The notes under the pieces: model-generated
The model's input: only the letters and a program-made list of their open reading frames with translations
What the model was told of the DNA's origin: nothing
Databases searched by the model: none
Shown: one piece after another, positions 1 through 6,016 of the stretch
Layout: the number at the start of each line of letters is the position of its first letter
Numbering within the stretch: the stretch's first letter is position 1
Made by a program: the position numbers and the translations under genes
Assembly (NCBI GenBank): GCA_021156225.1
Contig: JAJNBN010000290.1
Location: forward strand, 1 to 9,325
Reading direction: 5' to 3'
DNA from: Verrucomicrobiota bacterium
GTDB lineage: Bacteria; Verrucomicrobiota; Verrucomicrobiia; Limisphaerales; JAEYXS01
DNA: 9,325 nt

Positions 1-510
1 CGCGTGGACGGGCAAAACCATCTGGCCTTGGTGAAGGGTGATGTGTCGGGCAAGCCGGGCGCCTTGGTGCGGGTGCACAGCGAGTGCCTGACGGGGGATG
101 TGTTTGGTTCCTGCCGCTGCGATTGCGGACCGCAACTCCATCAGGCCATGAAACAGATTTCGCAAGAAGGCCGCGGCGTTATCGTCTATATGCGGCAAGA
201 GGGGCGAGGCATCGGCTTGGGGCCCAAGATTAAGGCTTATAAGCTGCAAGAGCAGGGTTATGATACGGTGGAAGCCAACTTGAAGCTCGGTTACGGCATG
301 GACCTGCGCGAGTATGGCCTAGGCGCACAAATATTGACGGACTTGGGCCTTAAGAAGATCCGTCTGCTGACCAACAATCCCAAGAAGGTTGTGGGCCTGG
401 ACGGTTACGGGCTGGAAATCTTGGAGCAAGTGCCCATCCGGGTGAAGGCGAACCCCCATAATCAAAAGTATCTCCAGACCAAACGGCTCAAGTTGGGGCA
501 TCTCATCTAG
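1..510 (+). CDS. ribA: GTP cyclohydrolase II domain (RibA or C-terminal part of RibBA), 5'-truncated
   Basis: Converts GTP to 2,5-diamino-6-ribosylamino-4(3H)-pyrimidinone 5'-phosphate, formate and pyrophosphate, the first committed step of riboflavin synthesis in the cytosol. The frame is open from base 1, so the GTG at 4 is an internal codon and the true start lies to the left. Counting from that GTG, the zinc ligands are Cys28, Cys39 and Cys41 in SECLTGDVFGSCRCDCG. RQEGRGIGL (64-72) and LLTNNPKK (121-128) are GTP-binding/catalytic motifs, and Asp100 and Arg102 match the catalytic pair of E. coli RibA (Asp126, Arg128) at a constant offset of 26. The C-terminus (YLQTKRLKLGHLI) is typical and complete. 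The sequence resembles the RibA half of bifunctional RibBA enzymes, but the DHBP synthase half is outside the window, so fusion cannot be confirmed. ribH follows after 6 bases in the same frame. Confidence 0.95.
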   Translation, partial: RVDGQNHLALVKGDVSGKPGALVRVHSECLTGDVFGSCRCDCGPQLHQAMKQISQEGRGVIVYMRQEGRGIGLGPKIKAYKLQEQGYDTVEANLKLGYGMDLREYGLGAQILTDLGLKKIRLLTNNPKKVVGLDGYGLEILEQVPIRVKANPHNQKYLQTKRLKLGHLI

Positions 511-516
511 TCTCTT

Positions 517-993
517 ATGTTGCAGAAGAACCGGAAAGTGAAAGTGGCGGGCAAGGGTTATCGGGTGGCGATCGTCGCCTCCGAGTATAACGCCCGCTAT
601 GTGAATGGTATGCTGAAAGCCGCGGAATCATATCTGAACGAGCAGGGGGCCGCCGTGACGGTGGTGCGGGTGCCCGGAGCCTTTGAGATACCGGTAATCG
701 CCGCTCATTTTGCCCAAGACCGTGAAGTGGACGCGGTAATCTGTTTGGGGCTCATTCTGGAGGGGGTTACCGCACATGCCGATCATATCGGCAAAGCGGT
801 GACGGATGCCCTAGTGTTATTACAGATCAATCATCTGAAGCCGGTCATACATGAAGTGTTGGTAGTCAAGGAGTTAGAGCATGCCAAGGTGCGCTGCCTG
901 AGCCCGGATCATAACAAGGGGACAGAAGCCGCCCAAGCAGCCCTTAAGATGTGCCGGGTGATGAAGAAGTTGCTGCCCGACGTGCCTTTCTGA
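517..993 (+). CDS. ribH: 6,7-dimethyl-8-ribityllumazine synthase
   Basis: Condenses 5-amino-6-ribitylaminouracil with 3,4-dihydroxy-2-butanone 4-phosphate to give lumazine, the penultimate step of riboflavin synthesis. The 158-residue length is normal. Visible motifs are VAIVASEYN near residues 17-25 (substrate ring site), VPGAFEIP at 52-59, the catalytic-region histidine His87 in VTAHADHIG, and the phosphate-binding end with Arg126 and NKGTEAA (133-139). The usual HFDYV after the catalytic histidine is replaced by HADHI, and VIHEVLVV replaces the common VIFGVLT, so this belongs to a divergent branch of the family; His90 offers a second possible acid/base. ATG at 517 lies 6 bases after the ribA stop with no Shine-Dalgarno sequence, so co-transcription with ribA is likely. 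nusB, a frequent downstream neighbour of ribH, is absent. Confidence 0.93.
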   Translation: MLQKNRKVKVAGKGYRVAIVASEYNARYVNGMLKAAESYLNEQGAAVTVVRVPGAFEIPVIAAHFAQDREVDAVICLGLILEGVTAHADHIGKAVTDALVLLQINHLKPVIHEVLVVKELEHAKVRCLSPDHNKGTEAAQAALKMCRVMKKLLPDVPF

Positions 994-1047
994 ATAGTAG
1001 GTAAATGCCCCACGTCCAATCTCGCAGAACGGGCGGATTTAGAGAGC

Positions 1048-1065
1048 TTGTGAAAAGTTTCACAA
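1048..1065. promoter_or_regulatory. Palindromic operator, Rex-like and CRP/FNR-like
   Basis: TTGTGAAAAGTTTCACAA has perfect 8-bp arms (TTGTGAAA and TTTCACAA) around a 2-bp centre. It fits the published Rex operator form TTGTGAA-N4-TTCACAA exactly. It also fits the CRP-type form TGTGA-N6-TCACA. It lies 59 bp upstream of the cupredoxin start codon and ahead of the whole oxidase operon, where a redox or global regulator would be expected. Which protein binds cannot be told from this window; no regulator gene is present. Confidence 0.6.
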
Positions 1066-1070
1066 AGGGC

Positions 1071-1099
1071 TTGCGACAAAGAACTGCAGGTGATAGGGT
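1071..1099 (+). promoter_or_regulatory. Possible sigma70-type promoter of the cox operon
   Basis: TTGCGA (1071-1076, 4 of 6 to the -35 consensus) is followed after exactly 17 bp by TAGGGT (1094-1099, 3 of 6 to the -10), which is preceded by an extended -10 TG at 1091-1092. Initiation would fall near 1106, giving a leader of about 20 bases before the ATG at 1125. The palindrome at 1048-1065 would then sit just upstream of the -35. The match is weak and rests on spacing and location. Confidence 0.3.
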
Positions 1100-1124
1100 C
1101 CGCCACCGTTCGCAAAAAACGAAA

Positions 1125-1829
1125 ATGAAAACATCTACTTGGTTAATTGCACTGACTGCAGCGTTCGCCTCTGTCCAGATGGCCTCTGCGGCTGACGTTG
1201 TCGGTAAAATCACTGTCACGGGCACTGTCCCGGCTGAAAAAGACCTTCCGCTGGACCCGAAGTGTGGCGAGCTGCACAAAGGTGCCAAGCCGACGACCAC
1301 GTTCTACGTGGTGGGACCTAACAAGGAACTGGCTGACGTGTTCGTTCACATCACCAAGGGCTTGGAAGGCAAGAAATTTGACGCTCCGGCCGGCAATGTG
1401 GTGCTGGATCAAGTCGGTTGCATCTACGTGCCTTACGTGACGGGCGCGCGGACTGGTCAGAATATCGAAGTGCGCACCTCGGACCCGGTGCTGCACAACG
1501 TGCATCCGACACCTGCCGTGGCCGGTAACAAGGAATATAACAAGGCGCAGATGCCCAAGGGCCAGCCGCTGATGTTCACTTGGGACAAGCCGGAAGTGTT
1601 CCTGAAGTTCAAGTGCGATGTGCATCCGTGGATGTTCGCCTACGTCGGCCTGGTCGATCACCCGTTCTTCGCGGTGACCGGCAAAGACGGCACGTTCACG
1701 ATCAAGAATCTGCCTGATGGCAAATACACCATTGATGCTTACCACCGCAAGGCGGGCAAGCCGGTTTCCAAGGAGATCGAAGTCAAAGGTGGCAGAGTGA
1801 CCGTGAATTTCGAGATTCCGGCCGCCTAA
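1125..1829 (+). CDS. Exported cupredoxin-like protein with carboxypeptidase-regulatory-like C-terminal domain
   Basis: A 234-residue periplasmic protein. Residues 1-22 form a signal peptide ending ASA before Ala23. The middle resembles a cupredoxin: His124 (in LHNVHP), then Cys164, His167 and Met170 in KCDVHPWM, giving the four ligands of a mononuclear type 1 copper site with the short C-x2-H-x2-M loop known from amicyanin. Cys47 and Cys99 (QVGCIYVP) could form a disulfide. Residues about 183-232 (VTGKDGTFTIKNLPDGKYTI) match the beta-sandwich style of carboxypeptidase regulatory-like domains. An upstream in-frame ATG at 1005 exists, but the 40 residues it adds are basic and unlike a leader, and would bury the signal peptide, so 1125 is preferred; no clear Shine-Dalgarno is seen. 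As first gene before ctaA it may donate electrons to the oxidase or carry copper; both roles are inferred. The domain assignment is fairly secure, the function is not. Confidence 0.85.
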   Translation: MKTSTWLIALTAAFASVQMASAADVVGKITVTGTVPAEKDLPLDPKCGELHKGAKPTTTFYVVGPNKELADVFVHITKGLEGKKFDAPAGNVVLDQVGCIYVPYVTGARTGQNIEVRTSDPVLHNVHPTPAVAGNKEYNKAQMPKGQPLMFTWDKPEVFLKFKCDVHPWMFAYVGLVDHPFFAVTGKDGTFTIKNLPDGKYTIDAYHRKAGKPVSKEIEVKGGRVTVNFEIPAA

Positions 1830-1853
1830 TAATCAGCAGTCTTTACGGAGTTT

Positions 1854-1883
1854 GTGCCGCTGGGCCTGAGGGTCCAGCGGCAC
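1854..1883 (+). terminator. Strong intergenic stem-loop between cupredoxin gene and ctaA
   Basis: GTGCCGCTGG (1854-1863) pairs perfectly with CCAGCGGCAC (1874-1883). One G-U and two G-C pairs extend the stem inward to 13 pairs around a TGAG loop. The following bases (GTCCGTTAAAT) have no T-run, so this is not a classical intrinsic terminator. It may be a partial terminator, a processing site or an mRNA-protecting 3' end that lets the cupredoxin be made in excess over the enzymes downstream. Confidence 0.45.
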
Positions 1884-1915
1884 GTCCGTTAAATGGTCGT
1901 CCAATAGATACCCTA

Positions 1916-3268
1916 ATGCCTGTCGTTAACCAGAGCCAGAAGCTGCATGGGTTCGTCGTTGTGACGGCCTTGGCCACTCTTGGGCTCATCGGCTTGGGCG
2001 GATTGGTGACCAGCCATCAGGCGGGCATGGCCGTTCCGGACTGGCCGACGACGTACGGCTATAACATGTTCTTTTTCCCCTTTTCCGGCTGGGTGGGGGG
2101 AATCTTCTACGAGCACACCCATCGCCTTTATGCGGCCTTCATCGGTTTGCTGACGAGCATCATGGCCGGCTGGATCTGGTGGCGTCATACGGAGAGTAAA
2201 ACGCGCTGGGCGGGGATGTTGACGATTTTAATGCTGGTGATGGCGCTGGGGCATCGTGGCTCAGGCAAAGCGATTCGTGAGGCTGATGCGGCGGTGGCGA
2301 CGAACAGCGTCGCAGTGGCTTCTGCACCCGCTGCCCAAGATATAAGCCCGGTAAATGTAGCTGAGGGGGAATCTCCAGCATCGGGCGGAGCCAAGGGTAT
2401 CCCATTTCATTTTAAGGTCTTGGCGTTTGTGATGCCGGTGCTGTTGGTCTTCGCTTTGGTGCAGAGTTATCGCAGTCGCGCCGCTTTGCATTGGCTGGCA
2501 TTGACAGCGTTTTTTGCAGTCATTTTCCAAGGACTGCTCGGCGGGTTGCGCGTGGCACTCTACAAGGACGAGGTCGGTATTTTCCATGCCACCTTGGCGC
2601 AGTTGTTTCTTTTGCTGCTCAGCATCATCGCTTTGATGACCTCCCGCTGGTGGGAACAGGCGAAGAGTTCGCCCTTGGCGCCCGGCCGGAAGCTGTTGTT
2701 GGCCAGCGGTATCGCTTGTGTCGCCGTCATCTTGCAATTGATCTTGGGTGCCTCCATGCGGCACCAACATGCCGGTCTGGCGGTGCCCGATTTTCCCTTG
2801 GCCCACGGACAGGTTTGGCCGGCTACGGATGAAGCCTCGCTGGCGAAGTATAACGGGCATTCCAGCCGCATGGATACGCGGGATTTCAATCCCATCACCG
2901 CCGCGCAAGTCCACCTGCACATGGCGCATCGGGCAGGGGCTTTGATCATTTGGGTGGGCTTGATCACGTTGGCCATCGCATATGTCCGCAGCTTGGGCTG
3001 GAGGTCTCCTTTTACCCGCGCCGCCGTCATTTGGGCGCTGCTGATCAACAGCCAGGCAGTCGTGGGGGCGCTGACGGTCTGGACCAACAAGGCGGCCGAC
3101 ATCGCCACGCTACATGTGGTGCTGGGGGCGGCTACTTTAATTTATGGTTCGCTAATGACATTTTGTGGCTTTCGCTGCCGGATGGTTTCCGGCAGAGTGG
3201 AAGTCTTGGCAGCGGCCAACGGGCGGACGCAGTCCGCCAACGCCGAGGCGATGATCGCCTCCCAATAA
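1916..3268 (+). CDS. ctaA: Heme A synthase, COX15/CtaA family, with a large insertion
   Basis: Oxidises the C8 methyl of heme O to the formyl group of heme A, the cofactor of aa3 oxidases, in the inner membrane. The two-fold repeated architecture is visible: SHQAGMAVPDWP (33-44) in the first half is echoed by RHQHAGLAVPDFP (282-294) in the second. Heme-ligand histidines are His67 and His69 in YEHTHR, His224 in GIFHATLAQ, His338 in HMAHRAG and His400 in ATLHVVLG. At 450 residues it is about 100 longer than usual for the family. The excess lies between HTESKTRW (91-98) and LHWLALTAFF (191-200) and holds a short hydrophobic stretch (99-112), an Ala/Ser/Val-rich hydrophilic linker (113-163) and another hydrophobic segment (167-185). 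No Shine-Dalgarno precedes ATG 1916, the first ATG in the frame. ctaB follows after 6 bases, giving the usual heme O to heme A pair. Confidence 0.93.
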   Translation: MPVVNQSQKLHGFVVVTALATLGLIGLGGLVTSHQAGMAVPDWPTTYGYNMFFFPFSGWVGGIFYEHTHRLYAAFIGLLTSIMAGWIWWRHTESKTRWAGMLTILMLVMALGHRGSGKAIREADAAVATNSVAVASAPAAQDISPVNVAEGESPASGGAKGIPFHFKVLAFVMPVLLVFALVQSYRSRAALHWLALTAFFAVIFQGLLGGLRVALYKDEVGIFHATLAQLFLLLLSIIALMTSRWWEQAKSSPLAPGRKLLLASGIACVAVILQLILGASMRHQHAGLAVPDFPLAHGQVWPATDEASLAKYNGHSSRMDTRDFNPITAAQVHLHMAHRAGALIIWVGLITLAIAYVRSLGWRSPFTRAAVIWALLINSQAVVGALTVWTNKAADIATLHVVLGAATLIYGSLMTFCGFRCRMVSGRVEVLAAANGRTQSANAEAMIASQ

Positions 3269-3274
3269 TTTTTA

Positions 3275-4096
3275 ATGAAGGCAACGGTGCAAGAATTTCA
3301 GGAAAGCACAACGGCCAGCAGAGGTCTGGTAGCCGTGCTGTCCGACCTGTTCAAGGCGCGGCTCACCACCTTGGTGGTGCTGACCACGCTGGCGGGCTTT
3401 TACATGGGTTCGCAAGGGCCCATGAATGGTTGGTTGCTGCTCCACTGCGTGCTCGGCACCGCATTGTTGGCCTCGGGCGCGGCCGCGTTGAACCAACTGC
3501 TGGAACATCGTTTGGATGCCCGGATGCAACGCACGGAAACGCGTCCGATCCCCGCGGGCCAGATGCAGCCGGACCACGTGCTGGTATTGGGGGCGGTGAT
3601 TTCGGCGGTTGGGCTCATCTATCTGGCTCTAAAGGTCAACCTGCTTACGAGTGTGCTCGGGGCCGCGACGCTTATCAGTTACCTGTTCATCTACACGCCG
3701 TTAAAGCGCATCACCCCGTTCAATACGATCGTCGGGGCCGTCCCCGGTGCCTTGCCCCCTTTGATGGGCTGGACCGCCGCGCGGAACTCGATGAGCCTGG
3801 AAGGTTGGACGCTCTTCGCCATCTTGTTCTTCTGGCAGTTACCTCACTTTCTGGCCATTGCGTGGCTGTATCGGGCGGACTACGCCAAGGCCGGCTTCCA
3901 AATGCTGCCGGTGGTGGATGAAACGGGGGAGCGCACCGGTCGTTCCACCATCAGCCATACTCTGGGTTTGCTGCCCATCAGCCTGTGCCCGTTCCTGTTT
4001 AAAATGGTGGGTTCGGTGTATTTCTTCGGGGCCTTTGGCTTGGGGTTGGTGTTCCTTTACTTTTCTGTTGACACGTTGAATTTCACGAAGTTATGA
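3275..4096 (+). CDS. ctaB: Protoheme IX farnesyltransferase (heme O synthase)
   Basis: Transfers a farnesyl group from farnesyl diphosphate to the heme B vinyl group, making heme O for CtaA. It is a UbiA-superfamily membrane prenyltransferase. The first prenyl-diphosphate motif is at 73-92 (Asn73, Asp81, and MQRTETRPIP from 84). The second-half signatures are YTPLKRITPFNTIVGAVPGA (140-159) and DYAKAGFQMLPVVD (202-215). Eight membrane helices can be counted, at about 29-47, 51-72, 100-118, 122-140, 149-167, 177-197, 226-243 and 246-264. The protein ends at residue 273, just after helix 8, without the ARxLF...YLP segment and ninth helix that normally follow, and no reading frame in the 63-base gap to ctaD supplies them. 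All catalytic parts are present, so it may still work. No Shine-Dalgarno is seen (TTTTTA before ATG). Confidence 0.93.
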   Translation: MKATVQEFQESTTASRGLVAVLSDLFKARLTTLVVLTTLAGFYMGSQGPMNGWLLLHCVLGTALLASGAAALNQLLEHRLDARMQRTETRPIPAGQMQPDHVLVLGAVISAVGLIYLALKVNLLTSVLGAATLISYLFIYTPLKRITPFNTIVGAVPGALPPLMGWTAARNSMSLEGWTLFAILFFWQLPHFLAIAWLYRADYAKAGFQMLPVVDETGERTGRSTISHTLGLLPISLCPFLFKMVGSVYFFGAFGLGLVFLYFSVDTLNFTKL

Positions 4097-4101
4097 AAGA
4101 A

Positions 4102-4119
4102 GCTTCGCACGGGCGAAGC
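4102..4119 (+). other. Intergenic stem-loop between ctaB and ctaD
   Basis: GCTTCGC (4102-4108) and GCGAAGC (4113-4119) form a perfect 7-bp stem with an ACGG loop, starting 5 bases after the ctaB stop. A run of six T (4138-4143) lies 18 bases further on, too far for a standard intrinsic terminator. It may mark an mRNA processing or stabilising point separating the heme-synthesis genes from the structural subunits. Confidence 0.35.
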
Positions 4120-4159
4120 GCCGGACACAGGCACGAATTTTTTAAAGCGAAACCGAAAC

Positions 4160-5974
4160 ATGCAGCACACAACGCACACCGCTCCGCACGAGACATCGCA
4201 CGAGCACCATCATGAGGATTTGGGCTTCTGGCGTACTTATGTGTTCTCGACCGACCATAAGATCATCGGTATCCAGTACGCCGTCACCTCGCTTGCCTTC
4301 CTTTTCTTCGGTTTTTGCCTGATGCTGGCCATGCGCTGGCAGATCGCGTATCCCGGTGAACCGATTCCCGTCGTCGGCAAGTTGTTGGAGACCATCCTCG
4401 GGGAGACAGCCAAGGGCGGCATCATGTCACCCGACCTTTACAATGTGTTCGGTGCCATGCACGGCACGATCATGGTGTTCTTGGCGGTGGTGCCGTTGGC
4501 TTTCGCCGGATTTGGTAACTACGTGGTGCCGCTGCAGATCGGTGCGATCGACATGACCTTCCCGCGCATCAACATGGCGAGCTATTGGTCCTTCTTCATC
4601 GGTTGCGTGGTGATGTTCTTCAGCTTTTTCATTCCGGGCGGTGCAGCGCAAGGCGGCTGGACCTCTTATTCTCCGCTGGCCTCGACGATTCCTACGGATG
4701 GCCAGACCTACTGGTTGATCGGCATGGTGCTCCTGATCACGTCCTCCTTGCTCGGTGCAGTTAATTTCATCGCGACCATCATCCAATTGCGCGCTCCGGG
4801 CATGACCTGGATGCGGTTGCCGTTCTTCGTCTGGGCGCAGTTCGTCACGGCGTTCCTCCTGCTGTTGGCGTTCCCGCCGCTGGAAGCTGCCGGTATCATG
4901 CAGCTCATGGACAAGGTTTTTGGCACCAGCTTTTTCCTGCCGACCGGCCTTATGGTGGGTGGTCAGGTTGCTGACATTAGCGGTGGCGGCAGTCCGTTGC
5001 TGTGGCAGCATTTGTTCTGGTTCCTCGCACATCCTGAGGTGTACGTGCTGATCCTTCCGGCCATCGGTATCGTGGCGGAGATCATCGCTTGCAATACGCG
5101 CAAGACGCTGTGGGGGTATCGCTCGCTGGTTTACTCGGTGCTGGCCATCGGGTTCATCGCTTTCATCGTGTGGGCGCATCACATGTATCTGACGGGCATG
5201 GGCACGAAGATCAGTGCGTTCTTCCAGACGACGACGATGATCATCTCGATCCCGTCCGTCATCATCTTGACCTGTTTGTTCATCACCCTATGGGGTGGCT
5301 CCATCCGTTTCAATACGCCCATGCTCTTCGCGCTGGCGTTCCTGCCGATGTTCGGCTTGGGCGGTCTGACGGGGCTGCCGCTGGGCTTCAGCTTTGCGGA
5401 CTTGCACCTGCATGACACTTATTACGTCATCGCGCACTTCCATTACATCGTCGCACCGGGAACTATTTTCGCGCTCTTTGCGGGTGTGTATTATTGGTAT
5501 CCCAAAGCGACGGGGAGGAAGATGAACGAATTCTGGGGCAAGGTGCATTTCTGGGTGTCGTTCATCGCCATGAACCTGATCTTCCAACCGATGTTCGCCC
5601 AAGGTATGGCCGGCATGCACCGCCGTATGTATGACGGCGGCGCCACTTACTCCGGCGTGCTGGACCCGGAAACGGGCGATGTGGTCGGTTTGGAGGCCTT
5701 CATCATCAACTTGAACAAGGGCATCACGCACGCGGCCATGCTGATGGCGGTGGCGCAGTTGCCTTTCATCATCAATTTCTTCTACAGCATGTTCAAGGGC
5801 GAGAAGGTGGATGACAATCCGTGGAAGGCCACGACGCTGGAGTGGCAGACGCCCACCCCGCCGCCGCATGGCAACTTCACGAAGGAGATCATCGTCTATC
5901 GCGGACCGTATGACTACAGCCTGCCGGGCGCGAAGGAAGATTACACTCCGCAAACCGAGCCCAACCACAAGTAA
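4160..5974 (+). CDS. ctaD: Cytochrome c oxidase subunit I (aa3-type, A family)
   Basis: Catalytic subunit of the terminal oxidase, carrying heme a, heme a3 and CuB in the inner membrane. Heme a ligands are His101 (AMHGTIMVF) and His428; heme a3 is held by His426 (IAHFHY); CuB ligands are His291, His340 and His341. His291 and Tyr295 in AHPEVY give the His-Tyr crosslink pair. The D-channel is complete: Asp131, Asn120, Asn138 and Glu293. Mg-site residues His418 and Asp419 are present. Aligned without gaps to the Paracoccus enzyme (offset +15 from His276 to His413), the K-channel lysine Lys354 is Ile369, Ser291 is Ala306 and Thr351 is Ser366. Length 604 is slightly long because of a hydrophilic C-tail and a seven-histidine N-terminus (residues 3-18). 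The upstream sequence is A-rich without a Shine-Dalgarno. It starts the structural-gene block, with ctaE 42 bases downstream. Confidence 0.97.
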   Translation: MQHTTHTAPHETSHEHHHEDLGFWRTYVFSTDHKIIGIQYAVTSLAFLFFGFCLMLAMRWQIAYPGEPIPVVGKLLETILGETAKGGIMSPDLYNVFGAMHGTIMVFLAVVPLAFAGFGNYVVPLQIGAIDMTFPRINMASYWSFFIGCVVMFFSFFIPGGAAQGGWTSYSPLASTIPTDGQTYWLIGMVLLITSSLLGAVNFIATIIQLRAPGMTWMRLPFFVWAQFVTAFLLLLAFPPLEAAGIMQLMDKVFGTSFFLPTGLMVGGQVADISGGGSPLLWQHLFWFLAHPEVYVLILPAIGIVAEIIACNTRKTLWGYRSLVYSVLAIGFIAFIVWAHHMYLTGMGTKISAFFQTTTMIISIPSVIILTCLFITLWGGSIRFNTPMLFALAFLPMFGLGGLTGLPLGFSFADLHLHDTYYVIAHFHYIVAPGTIFALFAGVYYWYPKATGRKMNEFWGKVHFWVSFIAMNLIFQPMFAQGMAGMHRRMYDGGATYSGVLDPETGDVVGLEAFIINLNKGITHAAMLMAVAQLPFIINFFYSMFKGEKVDDNPWKATTLEWQTPTPPPHGNFTKEIIVYRGPYDYSLPGAKEDYTPQTEPNHK

Positions 5975-6016
5975 GCGGGAACGAAAGAAATCTTAACGCA
6001 CAATTTAAGGTCAAAC

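Noticed and set aside
4..6. GTG at base 4 as the start of ribA
   Set aside because: The frame is open to the window edge and the protein begins inside a conserved domain, so the gene is truncated by the window.
1032..1104. GGCGGA (1032-1037) pairing with TCCGCC (1099-1104) around the control region as a riboswitch-like stem
   Set aside because: Only 6 bp over a 61-base loop, with no known riboswitch core; likely chance.
1005..1124. Alternative upstream start for the cupredoxin gene at 1005
   Set aside because: The added 40 residues are highly basic, would bury the signal peptide and would run through the palindrome and likely promoter.
2950..3921. A 323-codon open frame on the + strand overlapping ctaA and ctaB
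   Set aside because: It lies out of frame across two clear genes; its product is Gly/Arg/Ala-rich with no recognisable domain, as expected for a shadow frame in GC-rich DNA.
4102..4143. Stem-loop plus T6 run as a classical intrinsic terminator before ctaD
   Set aside because: The T-run is 18 bases from the stem and the stem is only 7 bp; ending transcription between heme synthesis and oxidase genes would also be odd.
4094..4162. Read-through of the ctaB TGA into ctaD, which is in the same frame
   Set aside because: The shared frame is a one-in-three chance; the linking residues are hydrophilic and unlike any family, and no recoding signal is seen.
1143..5968. Long minus-strand open frames (for example 1143-1745, 2261-2929, 4427-5182, 5288-5968)
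   Set aside because: All are antisense to well-recognised genes, and their products are rich in Arg, His and Gln with no membrane or domain pattern.
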